Positions 26,181 to 37,960 of a DNA stretch of 64,000 bases are shown one piece after another. The position numbers and the translations under genes are program-made. Every line of letters starts with the position of its first letter. Within the stretch, counting starts at the first letter, position 1. A model generated the notes under the pieces. It did no database searches and had not been told where the DNA came from. It saw nothing but the letters and a program-made list of their open reading frames with translations. Source of the stretch: Leptasterias polaris (lineage: Eukaryota > Echinodermata > Asteroidea > Forcipulatida > Asteriidae); NCBI GenBank assembly GCA_037783415.1, contig JAZGTN010000058.1, positions 9,150,001 to 9,214,000 on the forward strand, written 5' to 3'.

Positions 26181-27561
26181 CTGAATAGGAAAGCTATAAT
26201 ATTCATATTTAAACATCATGATAGATCAAGACACGGGCAACATTTGAAAAGTTAACGCCAAAATCACATGACCTTTACTTCCGGTCGTACCGGAAGGTCA
26301 AAGTTTGCCTTTGTGCAATTCTTAACAAAAAAACATTTCCTGGCAAAATTCTTAACTTCTGTTTGTCTGATCAACTTCAAATTTACACCATGTTAGAACC
26401 TTGATGAAACCTCCAACAAGTTAGTGTGACGTCATGATGACGTCATCAGGTGTTGAAATACAGTAAATCAAAATTGTATATTTCAAAAAATCATAACTTA
26501 ATAATTACTGAATGGATTGCTTCAATCAATACATCATCGGACAGGCCTTTAAAAACTCAACAAATGCTACACAAAGAGTTACCCCGTTTGTTCTTAACTT
26601 CACGCTCAAAATGTAAGTTGAACATTACGCAGCAGAAGCAAAGGGCTGGTCGTTCCGCTCCATTGACCACGTGCAAGCTTGCATGTACATGTAAACTGTA
26701 CACACACTGCGCCATTGATCTTAAGGTTCAAAGTCCACGAAGACTGTGCATTGCTGGCCCACATGTATATTGTACATGTACTGAAGCGTACAGTAAGGTT
26801 GATGCGTTATCCATGGTGGCGCTATACCAAGTTAATGGTCCTTTGTTACTGCACTCGTCGATAAATGCAACCATCCTTCGGAAATCTACGTTGTTCGACG
26901 GTGGTCCAATGAATAGCTCATTGCATAACCTTCGTGTTAGCCTTTTGTTGGCTTGGTGGTAAATATCAACTGAACGAGTGTATTTTGCTGAACTGTTTTG
27001 GTGATTTGAATAACTTTTGATAACTGAGAAAATGCAATCGGAAAAAGGTCAACATAAATTTGACTCTGATCAACAACGGTTTTTATGCGAATCTAACTTT
27101 TAGATCCTGTTGAATACTTCAAAGAAATACAATGTGACTAGCAAAATAAATTCAACATAAATTGCACATCGTGTAAACAGTAGGTTCTTATGCCCTTTTC
27201 ATAATCATGACAAATGATGTTGCTTCACACATAAGGTAGCAAGCATGCGTAGTTTGATAACATTTATTTTTGAATTGTTAGTGATAGTCTTTTAATTTAT
27301 CAGTTAAGCATGTTAAGTTTGTGACTATTTACATGAAAATTGTTATACATGTGTATCTAAACTACTTTATGGAGACTCATATACAGCAACGATATCACTT
27401 TCCCCCGTGTACACTAAAAGTATAAAAGTAATAGGTTTGCAAACGACTTTTTTTTGAAAATTAAAAAACTTTCAATATAAATCTGCTTACGCATTTAGTA
27501 ACATAACAGTGCCCCATACCCGAACACCTAGTGTTTGTTCTCACAAACACTAAATCTCTAG
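26181..27561 (-). mobile_element. Inverted, truncated X element inside Z2
   Basis: On the minus strand this reads as unit X from its CTAG end (27,558-27,561), through the stem with TAGTGTTTGT arms and the GGTGTTCGGGTATGGGG motif, to an internal break within CTATTCAG. About 250 bp of the X right end is missing. The CTAG end abuts TTGG in the host unit, which fits insertion at a T-rich site as reported for Helitron-like elements. Like several sister copies, it has local rearrangements with TACATGTACATG-type palindromes (about 26,755-26,800). Confidence 0.6.
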
Positions 27562-29744
27562 TTGGATATTGATTTTCCTACAGAACAGTTTGTTAATTTT
27601 TAGACTATTGAAAGGGCACTTGTTTTAAATCATAATGCAAAACGAAGGCAAATCATGAAGACGGCAAATCTAAGCCTCTCTTGAATTTTGACTTATAACA
27701 TAATGATTTATAAGTTCTATTTCTACCTACCTGTATGGTGCATCATACAGGAAATGAGGAATGCAACACAACAACACGTGGAAAATCTGTCACTGGATCC
27801 AAGACCATGCCGGTGGATGTGCTGTATTCTGAAGAAGAAAAAACAATATTACAAAATAAACAAAGTATGACTCTAGGAAAATTAAGTCAAGCTGAAACTG
27901 TTAAAATAAACAAAAATCAAGACTTAAAACGTTTCATATTTATATAATAATACTACTAATTTATTTAATTTATATTGCGCTCTCTCAATGACCAACCTGT
28001 TCAAAGGGGGGGGGGGTCAAAACAGTAACAACCTTAGGAAATTGCACAAGAAAAGGTTAGTGGAAGGTGCACATATTGTTTTGGAAGTGAACAACTTATA
28101 AACAAAACCTACTTTACTTAACACAAACGTCATCAAAGTTGCCGACAAACATTCTTCACTCGGACCATTTTCTGACTTTAGTGACACAGCCAACAATCAT
28201 ACCAATCCCCCATTGCCCAATTCTACTCCTCGACGATCACACTAAACGTTCTTTAGTTTTAAAAACATCACCAACGCCACCACTTGATGATAAAAGATAA
28301 ACTTTATAACATAACTGTGCATTAAATAAATACTCATTTTGAAAAGCAATGATTTTCACACAAAGCTTACCGTTTTATCACCGTGTGGCACCGATATAGC
28401 ATCAATAAACACTGCCGTGGACGCCGTCAGAAACACCCATTCATGAGCTGATGTCAAGTCTCTGCTTTTCGGTGTTTGATAAACACATAACCAATGTTCG
28501 TCTTTTTCTGCTTGCATTTTCTCAAACAATTACAAGTCATACGAATCACTGAAGCAGGTGGTCATCTCAGTGAAACTTCGTCTTCAATTCCATATTGATC
28601 ATTAAGCCATGAGAAGGGCGAATAGGGGAACAATTAGACGCTGAATATAAGCGGTATTTAGATCTATAATCTTAATAGTACGCCATTGATAATCTTGAAC
28701 TACGTTGTACATACGGTAAAGGCGCTTCGTGCTCGCGCTGGTCTTTTTTCGTGCGTGATATCCGGGCCGGGGGTGCCGCGGTGCGCCTTGACTAAAGGCT
28801 AGCTTCCCGCCACATGAAACAACAATGACGACACTGAACTGCAGCTTGCATCAGTTTCAACGTTATGTGTACATAATGTTTTGTCAATCAAAGTGTGGGG
28901 GGGGGGGGGGGTACGAGTGGGTAGTTGCTCTTCATTGTCCGGTTTTGACCATATATTAAGATCAAAATGTTGTCATGTCTGTGTTCAGAAGTTTGAGCAC
29001 GACTAACGTTCTACACCCTGATACAAAAATTATGCTGAAATGATCAGTACTTTTAAAGATATATATAAGATAGAATTTTCAACTTCCGATTTTAACCAGA
29101 AGTAAGTTCAAATGTTGGACGGGTTCTGTGTAGCGTTTGTCGAACTTTAAATGAGCTATCCGATGATGTGTAGATTATAAAAAACAAACAAATGGTTCAT
29201 GAGTTATGCTTTTTACAAATATTAAACTTTGATTTATTATAATTCGATGCCCGATGACGTCATCATGACGTAAATAGATTTGTGTCGTCTTGATAGTGAG
29301 GTTCAACTATCTGTTGAGTTTCATTGTTCAATTCAATCTCAATCTTGAGTTATTCTGTAGATAAGCTCGAAAGTGTTTTTTTGAAGGAAAAAAACGAAGG
29401 CGAACTTCGACCTAGGGTAACGACCCGGAAGTTAAGGTCATGTGAATTTGGCGTTAACTTTTCAAATGTTGCCCGTGTCTTGATCTATCATATGCCCAAA
29501 TATGAATACTGTAGTTGTAATATTCAGAGACATACAGGCATTGGCATGAGGGCACTTTTCGAGCTAAAATGGCTTGTAACTTGACACCTGATGACGTAAT
29601 CGTGACGTCACAACTTACTCGGCTTCTCCTAGTTATGTTCTAACTTCACATGAAGTTTCAAGTTGATCAAAGATTCGGAAGTATGCGTTTGCTTGCGGAC
29701 AAAGCTCGCTGAGAAGAATAAGCAAAACAAAGAAGAAAAAAAAC

Positions 29745-29923
29745 AAAACAAAAACGAACAATAACAAAGAGTTGTTCGGTCTGTGGACCGAACACCTAAA
29801 AAAAAAAACGAACAAAAACAAGGAGTTGTTCGGTCTGTGGACCGAACACCTAAAAAAAAAAGGAAAAAAAAAAAAAACCGAACAAAAACAAGGAGTTGTT
29901 CGGTCTGTGGACCGAACACCTAA
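29745..29923. repeat. Three tandem type-2 terminal stem-loops
   Basis: Three copies of a cassette (GAACAAAAACAAGGAG lead, TGTTCGG stem-loop, ACCTAA, A-run) follow one another. The stems lie at 29,773-29,794, 29,827-29,848 and 29,897-29,918. The last ACCTAA runs directly into the CTAG of unit Y4. The stem sequence is identical in all three, while the A-rich spacers vary in length. Confidence 0.75.
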
Positions 29924-32900
29924 CTAGAGATTTAGAGTTTGTAAAACAAACTCTAGGTGTTCGGGTTCTCGCTGGGCTCAGTGCTGTTTTAATGCGTTAG
30001 CTATAACATTGAATCGCTGAAAACATTGTTGATAGCTTTTGAAATTTCAAGGAAAGTAAAGTGTAAATCTTCTTTGCTTGTACGTTAGTTTACAAAGGAA
30101 ATTAATGCACCTCACAATATGAGTTTAAAAAATAATAATCTTTTGTTAAAGCCAAATTTGAAAACTGATGACGTCATTATGACGTTAGATAAGTTCTTAT
30201 CGAGAAATTGGTATTAAATTATGTGTTTTAAATTGTAAGTGAAAAACGAAGGTGAACTTACTAAACGTATTGTCAGCAAAAGAGTACATTATATAATTTA
30301 TTTAAAAGGGCAGTGGGTCAATATTGTCCTTTTAAACACGGCAACATTAATTTTTCGAATTTCCTTTCGTTTTGGTTGCATATCTTAAAACGAGCTTTTA
30401 AATTAATCACAAGTACAACTATCATGTATGCCACTCACTGAAGTTTATTTATTTTTTAATGGATATTGATTAATAAATCCGACTATGCGAATCATGTTGA
30501 GATTATTAAGTTACAATTCTTAGAAGTATTAACAGGTTTTCAAATACTGTGATTTGGCTTCTCATGTATCGGTGCATGATACTTTGATTGTTAAATACAT
30601 ATGCACTGATGATGATGTCGTTAAAATAAGTCGAGCATAGTATGAGCTCTTGGTTGCATTTTTAAAAATAGCTCGCTTGATTTTTAGACATTAGTCTTTA
30701 TACAGAACGGTTTGTTAAATTTATAATATTGAAATAAAAAAACGCATATTTTTTAATAATTATGCAAGATAAAGGGCAAGTCATGAAGACGGCAAGTTTA
30801 AGCCTCTCGTGAATTTTAACTAATAAAATATTTTTAACGAGTTAATAACTATTTCTACCTGTATGGTGCATCATACACTTCCCAAGGAATTAGGGAATGG
30901 AACACAGCAACGAGTATGACATTTTTCACTGTAGAACATTCGGGTACTGATGTGTTGTATATTCTGAAGAAGAAAAAAACAATAAACAAAGTATGACTCA
31001 AAGCAAATTAAGTCAAGCTGAAACTGCTCAAATAAATAAAATTCAAGACTTACAACATTTCATTATTTTATAATAATAATAATAATTTATTGAATTTATA
31101 TTGTGCCCTCTCCAAGACCAACCTGTTCGAGGGCGCGTAACAATACAACATATCAGAGTAAGGAAATTACGCAAGAAAAAATTAGTGGAAGGTGCACATC
31201 CTGTTTTTGATGTGAACAACTTATAAACGAAACCTTATTAGGGGAAACTTTATGGAAGGGTTTTCAAATAATTATGTCGCAATACAAAGTTGACAGAAAA
31301 CATTCCTCAGTCTGACCATTTTCTGACTATGTGACACCATGGTGACCCAGCCAACAATCATACCAATCCGCCATTGCCAAACTCTTATCTCTTTGACGTT
31401 CATACTAAACGTTCCTTAGTTTTAAAAACATCTCACCAACGTCACCACTTGATGATACAGGATAAACTTTACAACGTACTTGTGCATTAAATAAAAGAAT
31501 CATTTTGAAAAGCAATGATGTTCACACGAAAACTTACCGAAGTTAGTCCCGTGTATCAACAATAACACATGCCGTGGAGAAGGGTCTGAAACACCCCTCA
31601 CGATCCGATGAAACATCCTTCCTTCTCGGTGTGTGATCAAAACATGACCAATGTTCGTCTTTTTCTGCTTGCATTTTCTCACATAGTTAAAAATCTGACG
31701 AATTACTGAAGCAGGTGGTCATCTCAGTGAAACTTCGTCTCCAATTCCATATTGATCATAAAGCCATGAGAAGGGCGAATAGGGGAACAATTAGACGCCA
31801 AATCTTAGCGGAATTCATGTTAATGCTAGTACGTAGTAGTAAGTACGCCATTGATAAGATTGCACTACGTTGTAAGTAAAACATGAATGGAAACTCTCGT
31901 TACGCCCACATGGCACTGATAGTAAACATCTCCGTTGTGCCACGTTGGTCTGTAACAAGTGCATTGACTGGCTAGCTACCCACCGTTGCCAGTCGCGAGG
32001 GGGTATGTCATTCTGCGTTAGGCAATGGATTAAGATTAAAGGCCAATTTCTCTAATAGATCTATGAAAAACTTGATTTGTTCCATTGTATAAAACAATAA
32101 GTATTCAGTACCCTTTGTTTTCAAGAAAAAACAACGAATTTATCTTTCTTAGTTTGCGAGTTCTGCATGGTTGTTAAACCAAAGACTCAAAATTTGATTA
32201 AATTATTTACATTTAATTACCCAATAATTCATTGGGTGACGTCTATTAATTAAACAACGTAACGACGAGGTTTTTCATGTAAATAGTCATAAACTGAACT
32301 GATCGTATGCAAGACCTGTTCGATGATGTATTGATTGTAGAAATCCAATCCGTAGTTATTGGACTATAATACTAAAAGATATCACTAACAATTCAAAAAT
32401 AAATGTTATCAAACTACGCCTGTTTGCTGCGCTTATACCGTCTGGTGCCGATTACTGAAGCAACAAGTCATGATTATGAAAAGGGCATAAGAACCTACTG
32501 TTTACACGATGTGCAATTTATGTTGAATTTATTTTGCTGTTCACATTATTTTGAAGTATTCAACAGGATCTAAAAGTTAGATTCGCGTAAAAACCGTTGT
32601 TGATCAGAGTCAAATTTATGTTGACCTTTTATATTTTCGATTGCATTTTCTCAGTTATCAAAAGTTCTTCAAATCACCAAAACAATTCAGCAAAATACAC
32701 TCGTTCAGTTGATATTTACCACCAAGCCAACAAAAGGCTAACACGAAGGTTATGCAATGAGCTATTCATTGGACCACCGTCGAACATCGTAGATTTCCGA
32801 AGGATGGTTGCATTTATCGACGAGTGCAGTAACAAAGGACCATTAACTTGGTATAGCGCCACCAAACGCATCAACTTTACTTTACGCTTCATGTACATGT

Positions 32901-33732
32901 ACATTACATGTGGGCCAGCAATGCACAGTCACGACACAGCAATGCAGTCTTCGTGGACTTTGCACCTAAGATCAATGGCGCAGTGTGTGTACTGTTACAT
33001 GTACATGCAAGATTACGCATGGTCATTGGAGCAGAATGACCAGACCTGTGGGCTAATACTAACGTAATGTTCAACTTACATTTTCAGCGGGAAGTCAAGA
33101 ACAACCGGGATAACTCTTTGTGTAGCATTTGTTGAGTTTTAAAAGACCTGTCCGATGATGTATTGATTGAAGCAATCCATTCAGTAATGATTAAGTTATG
33201 ATTTTTTGAAATAATAAATTTTGATTTACTGTATTTCAACACCTGATGACGTAATCATGACGTCACAACAACTTGATGGAGGTTTCATCAAGGTTCTAAC
33301 ATGGCGTAAATTTGAGGTTGATCGGATAAACAGAAGTGAAGAATTTGGGCAGGAAATATTTTTTGGTTAAGAATTGCAGAAAGGCAAACTTTGACCTTCC
33401 GTTACGACCGGAAGTAAAGGTCATGTGAATTTGGCGTTAACTTTTCAAATGTTGCCCGTGTCTTGATCTATCATAATGTTTAAATATGAATATTATAGCT
33501 TTCCTATTCAGAAACATACAGGCATTGGCATGAGGGCACTTTTTTGACCTTAAATGGCTTGTAATTTGACACCCGATGACGTCATCATGACGTCATTGTT
33601 CACACACCTTCTGCTCTTTATGTTCTAATGTCACATTAAGTTTCAAGTTGATCAAAGGTTTGCAAGTATGGTTTTTATGCGGACAAACTACAATCAGAAG
33701 AATAAGCAAAACAAATATAAAAAAAAAAAAAA
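29924..33732 (+). mobile_element. Unit Y4: more diverged 3.8-kb Y-type unit
   Basis: The unit begins with the same 40-bp start as Y1 and follows Y throughout with scattered substitutions and small indels. It lacks the CCTTAT microsatellite. It has a local rearrangement near 32,863-32,935 with ACATGTACAT palindromes. The right part keeps the ETS-like stem and the paired TGACGTCA block (about 33,577). Greater divergence than between Y1 and Y2 makes it an older copy. Confidence 0.5.
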
Positions 33733-33886
33733 CGAACAAAAACAAGGAGTTGTTCGGCTGTTAGCCGAACACCTAAAAAAACCTTTAAAAAACGAACAAT
33801 AAGAAAGAGTTGTTCGGTCTGCAGACCGAACACCTAAAAACGAACAAAAACAAAGAGTTGTTCGGGCGTAAGGCCCGAACACCTAA
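33733..33886. repeat. Three tandem type-2 stem-loops with compensatory stem changes
   Basis: Three cassettes end unit Y4. Their stems are TTCGGCT/AGCCGAA (33,751-33,771), TTCGGTCT/AGACCGAA (33,811-33,832) and TTCGGGC/GCCCGAA (33,859-33,881). All are flanked by the same TG...CA closing pairs, the same GAACAA-rich lead and ACCTAA. The inner stem bases differ but stay paired in each copy, which indicates selection or a copying mechanism that preserves the fold. Confidence 0.8.
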
Positions 33887-34177
33887 TGAACGTCTACTGT
33901 CGGTTAAGCTGATCAGTGTTTCCTTGTCATCTGTAATTCCATGTCGCATGTTTTCCTGACAGGGATTAAAATATCGCAAAAGTATTCCTGAATGATGAAG
34001 TAACGTTCAGTCTGCAAAGGTACCGGTTTGCGTATTAAGGCATTATTCATTATCACGATAATCTATTCGTTGAACGAGGATCCGATATGTGTAATCTGGA
34101 CTCATCTTTTCTCGCTACCTAAGATTTAAGACAGTCGAAAGTTTAAACACGGAGTAAACCGTGTCCGTGTTGAATTA

Positions 34178-34258
34178 AAGGGAAGGTATACGTTTGGTAA
34201 TCACTCTGAAAATTTATGACAATAAAAACTTACTTGGTTAGAAGTACAGCAGCTTTCG
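34178..34258 (+). repeat. Possible end of a TTAA-type MITE
   Basis: TTAAAGGGAAGGTATACG begins a short tract resembling from memory the ends of abundant TTAA-flanked small repeats of echinoderm genomes. Only this end is present before the DIRS-like element starts. The assignment is weak. Confidence 0.25.
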
Positions 34259-34591
34259 ATAGTAAACTATTTGCATCGCTGCCATCGCACAGTGCTCAAG
34301 ATTCTACATTGTCTTAGGTATGGGCGAAAATGGTTTTTAGTAGAATCCCAAGCCCCGTGACGACGGTTACCATCTGGGGAGGGCAGGGTGGGAAATTTTG
34401 TTGGCCGACACTGATAAATAAAACACTCGATACGTCTCCTGACTAAACGACCTACACATCACCGGGCAAACCAGAATCGCGACTGATATTTAATCATTCG
34501 CCCTCTACGCCGGCAGCGAAACAAATAGTAAACTATTTGCATCGCACAGTGCTCAAGATTCTACATTGTCTTAGGTATGGGCGAAAAGGGT
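34259..34591. repeat. Split direct repeats at the 3' end of the DIRS/Ngaro-like element
   Basis: The two copies start ATAGTAAACTATTTGCATCG and end in GGTATGGGCGAAAA. The left copy has 9 extra bases (TGCCATCGC). They lie about 260 bp apart. Direct repeats separated by a short segment downstream of the recombinase gene match the known layout of Ngaro-type ends. Confidence 0.6.
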
Positions 34592-34725
34592 TTTCCTTCT
34601 GAGCTCCCGGCACCATCCCCTTGATCAGGCTGACAAAACTCCCTTATAGTTAAAAACCCCATATCTCACCCAACCCTTACCAAAGACCAGAAAGTAGGCA
34701 CATTAAGACATAGAGACAAAGTGAA

Positions 34726-36042
34726 TCAAAATGCGGGCTTGATGCGAAGCTTTTGTGAACCAATTATTGCATTACTCTCTGGACACGGAAAAGCCCTAGC
34801 AGCCCTGAAGTTCGAGTTCAGAACGCAGTAAAAACCACCCGTCAGATCGGAAGCCGGAGGGTTCTCGCCTTTCCCTGTCACCGCATCCCGGAGCATTTGC
34901 ACTGTGCCTCGCATTCGCGAAACCTCGGTATAGTGTTTAAATGTCTTCTGAGTTGCCCACCTGCAATGGTCCATGACCTGCTGTTCGGTTGCCCCCAAAA
35001 TCCGCAAGGTAGCTGCCACTCCGGCTCTGCTTCCACTCCGGCTCTGCTTCCGTGCGGCCTGAGGTTGAGATCGTTTGGGTCTTCGGAGGCTGCAAAGTAG
35101 ACTTCCAGACGGTTATACGGGTTACTTACGGCAAAAGTCTGTTGGCTATGGATTTCCGGTTCACGGTGGTGGGTCTGAAAAGATACCCATCTGCTAGATT
35201 TACACCCGACTCCGCTGCAAAATCGACCCTATCTTTAACTGCCTTTGCTGGATTCATCTCTTCCTCATCTCACTTCGGTATGATAATCAGTGATGAACTG
35301 TTTTCCCGAATAGTCTTGCCAATCGTTTGGTTGAACAGGAGGTCCTTCCCTTCAACTCTCAAGTCAGCTGCACGGTCGCCGGCCCAACAAAAACACAGGA
35401 AAAAGGCCAACCCTCGGTAGAGGATAAACGTGGTAATAAGAAAGAAGCGTTGCTGACAACTTTCTGAAGCCGCTTCCTTTATCTCGCCTGCTAACCGTCT
35501 TATTTTGTTGGAGCATATAGGAACCGCCTGGTGGGGAGTGACATGCGCCTCTGCCTGTTCTAGACGGATGGCTTTGAGATACCTTCGGACTCGGAAGGAG
35601 AAGCAGGGGTTTCCCCAGAGTTGACCCTGTCGCCACTGGTTGCGTCCTGCCCAGCACATTGAAGTGCACCCTGAGTTGACCAACGTAAGAGTCGACGGTT
35701 TCCACCGCAAGGCACCGCTGGCATTTACAATCAAACACTCCATGCTCTCCCAAATTCGGGCCGCCGATGATATGGACTGGAGTTCTACCTCTGACCTCTC
35801 TATCAATTAGAAATGCTACCATATCGTTAGGCGTTGCTGTATCTGCATCCGCACCTTCGGCGCAGTAAACCTGTCCCTTGATTCTCCCTCAGAAAAACTT
35901 CAAAATACCTCACAATGTTTCTTTTCTGTTTAATATAGGCTGTCCTGTCTGAACGTTCGTCCAGCTCACGAAACCTCATTGTTACGTGAAGGAGCTTCAA
36001 AATAAAGGAAAGAGAACTATAAGTTGTCAACCGATCAAGCAT
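34726..36042 (-). pseudogene. Tyrosine recombinase of the DIRS/Ngaro-like element, frameshifted
   Basis: Three overlapping minus-strand frames together resemble a metazoan-type tyrosine recombinase. An N-terminal helical segment (RNIVRYFEVFLRE, about 35,890-35,930) is followed by DMVAFLIDREVRGRTPVHI and TVDSYVGQLRVHFNVLGR. Next come the GDRAADL segment with the first catalytic Arg (about 35,345-35,370) and a C-terminal HCRW...HYT segment (about 34,900-34,970) with the His/Arg pair and the likely nucleophile Tyr. The enzyme would integrate the circular cDNA. Stops and frameshifts separate the parts, so it is not functional as it stands. Crypton recombinases are similar, but the linked RT favours DIRS/Ngaro. 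Confidence 0.75.
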
Positions 36043-36728
36043 TAGTTAATGCTTGAATCCACTACAATTGGCTACCATTTGATTTGTACACACCAACGCG
36101 CCGGCTTAAAACCTCCCTGAACATCCTTTGGAGCTTCCGATGTAACTTAAGCTAGCCCCAGTTCGTCAGGTGAACATCATCTCTCAGATCATGTTGCCCG
36201 ATGTAGTCGTTGGAGAAATAATTCCAACCTGCCTCATCACACTGTTGCCTCATTTCGTGTTGACATTTGCTACATCCCGGTTGACAGAAGTCAAACGTGT
36301 TGAACATATACTGATGACATTACAAATTCACATGTTTCGAAGCTGTTCCAAAAACCCCAAAACCCTCAATAGCTCTGACACTCCGGGCTCGCAGACGTCA
36401 CGCCTACTAAAGTCGTCAGCCAACTCTCTGCACAGGACATCCATCTTTGAATCTCCTTTCACCAATGCTCTAATTCTCATGGACGAAGGCTAGCCAAAAC
36501 CCTGCAGTCCCCTAAATATGGAATCTGCGACGAGTCGGACAAGTAGGGGTGGGGGCAACCCCTTTAAACATCATTCTGCCTGCTGCCAGTGAAGTGACAC
36601 TTAAAAACCCATAGCTCGAAGGGAAGGGCACTGGTGGATTTGACATAGTCATGACGTGACGGGTACTCAAGAGCACCGACTTGGCCATGCTCGGTCAAGC
36701 GTAGCGACTGGCCGTGAAAGGACTTTAA

Positions 36729-36742
36729 CCACTTCACGTCGG
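36729..36742 (+). repeat. piggyBac left terminal inverted repeat
   Basis: CCACTTCACGTCGG directly follows the TTAA target and is matched perfectly by the right end at 43,177-43,190. Confidence 0.93.
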
Positions 36743-36947
36743 TATTATAAAAAAAATGCTGGGCCTCTGGGCGGTATTATTTTTGGAAAAAAATTAGGGT
36801 TTTTTCCCCGGCGAAAGGTTAAAGTTTTTTCCTCGATAATAGATCAATACACCCATGCCAAGAATGTTGGCGTCGGAATTTTCAAAATTCCTTCGATAGA
36901 ACGCCCGTGGCGGGCGTTTTCATTTCGCCGTTCGCGGACTGAAATTT

Positions 36948-36999
36948 ACGTCAACCGGCAGGGTGGAACAAATGTCCATTGCAAAACGGACGTCAACCG
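36948..36999 (+). promoter_or_regulatory. Left subterminal ACGTCAACCG motifs (two)
   Basis: ACGTCAACCG occurs at 36,948-36,957 and 36,990-36,999. The motif is shared with the cluster near the right end and resembles the ACGTCGG core of the terminal repeat. Binding by the transposase is an inference. Confidence 0.6.
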
Positions 37000-37089
37000 T
37001 CCCGAAGCGATGTGTAGTTCAGGGATTGCGGTCGTCAATAGACACATGTGGAACAAAGAAAGGGAAGACGTGGTGGTGCTGGCAAGCAG

Positions 37090-37960
37090 TATCCCCGGGA
37101 AACGGGTTAGGTAATTGAAATTGCAAAGACGTCCACCAGCCCAGGTACAAATTTCTATAGGTAAGTAGTCGGCCAGCAAGGAGACAATGAAGACTGAAGC
37201 CGATAAGCTGATAATCCTCATTGTTTGGGGCAGACAGCATGAACAAAGATACGTTTAGGAGTAGGCTGGATTTATATGCAAGTCAAAGAAAAATTATGAG
37301 ACCATAGTTTTATTTATTTATTATTTTACAACTTGATTGTATTGCAACTAAATACAAATACAAGTATGAGGCGAGGGGATTCCACATAGACAAATTGATC
37401 AAAGCACCGAAATGATGACCAGGTCAAGGCATGAAGTATCCATGTGTAACGCGTTGAGAGGCCCACCAGTTTATAGAGGGGAGAGCGCAGTCGTGGGGTA
37501 CGGGGACAAGGGTTGACCGTGTACAGACAAAAGCTAGCCCCCGTTTGAGATGGAAGGGCCCGGCCCGGCAGTGGAGTACTGGGACAGTAGTTGACTGTGT
37601 CGGCCGTGAGGTATCCCCCGTGCATCGCATCACTGGACCCGTGTCCCAGTACCGATGGATATGACCGGGATGGCTGAATATTGATAGCATACCCTTTTTA
37701 TTTTGTTACAGCTAAGTTGGTACCAAGGGGTTTAGTGGTTTCAATGGAGAAAAATGGAACAAAGGTGTGGGGGGGGGGGGTGGGGAGTATGGGGGAAAAG
37801 GGTTGACCGTGTACAGGAAAAAGCAAGGGCCTGGGAGTGGAGTACTGGGACAAGTGCTGACCGGGTCAGCCCATGAGGTATCCCCCGTGAAACGCATTGC
37901 CGGACCCGTTATTATTTTAGCCTTTTTATTTTGTTACAGCTAAGATGGTACCAAGGGATT
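37090..37960. repeat. piggyBac left interior repeats, paralogous to 41,390-42,740
   Basis: Blocks such as GTACAAATTTCTATAGGTA, the AGACAATGAAGAC block, GGTTGACCGTGTACAG and CCGTGAGGTATCCCCCGTG appear here and again two or three times at 41,390-42,740 in the same orientation. They are non-coding repeats flanking the transposase gene on both sides, probably made by internal duplication. Confidence 0.65.

Larger units (their letters stand above)
25973..29923 (+). mobile_element. Unit Z2: second Z element, carrying an inverted X fragment
   Basis: The start (CTAGACTTAACGTGTTTGTG with stem GTGTTTGT/ACAAACAC) matches Z1. At 26,180 Z sequence stops and an inverted X segment follows to 27,561. Z sequence resumes at 27,562 with TGGATATTGATTTTCC, about 360 bp of Z1-like sequence having been lost. 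From there to about 29,730 it parallels Z1 10,796-12,917 with small indels, including about 25 bp present only here near 28,707. It ends in three tandem type-2 stem-loops. Confidence 0.5.

Noticed and set aside
26450..26962. 170-codon plus-strand frame
   Set aside because: It lies within the inverted X element and is the antisense of repeat sequence; sister copies do not keep the frame.
7749..33886. Autonomous Helitron in the array
   Set aside because: No Rep or helicase motifs are seen in any frame; units can only be non-autonomous.
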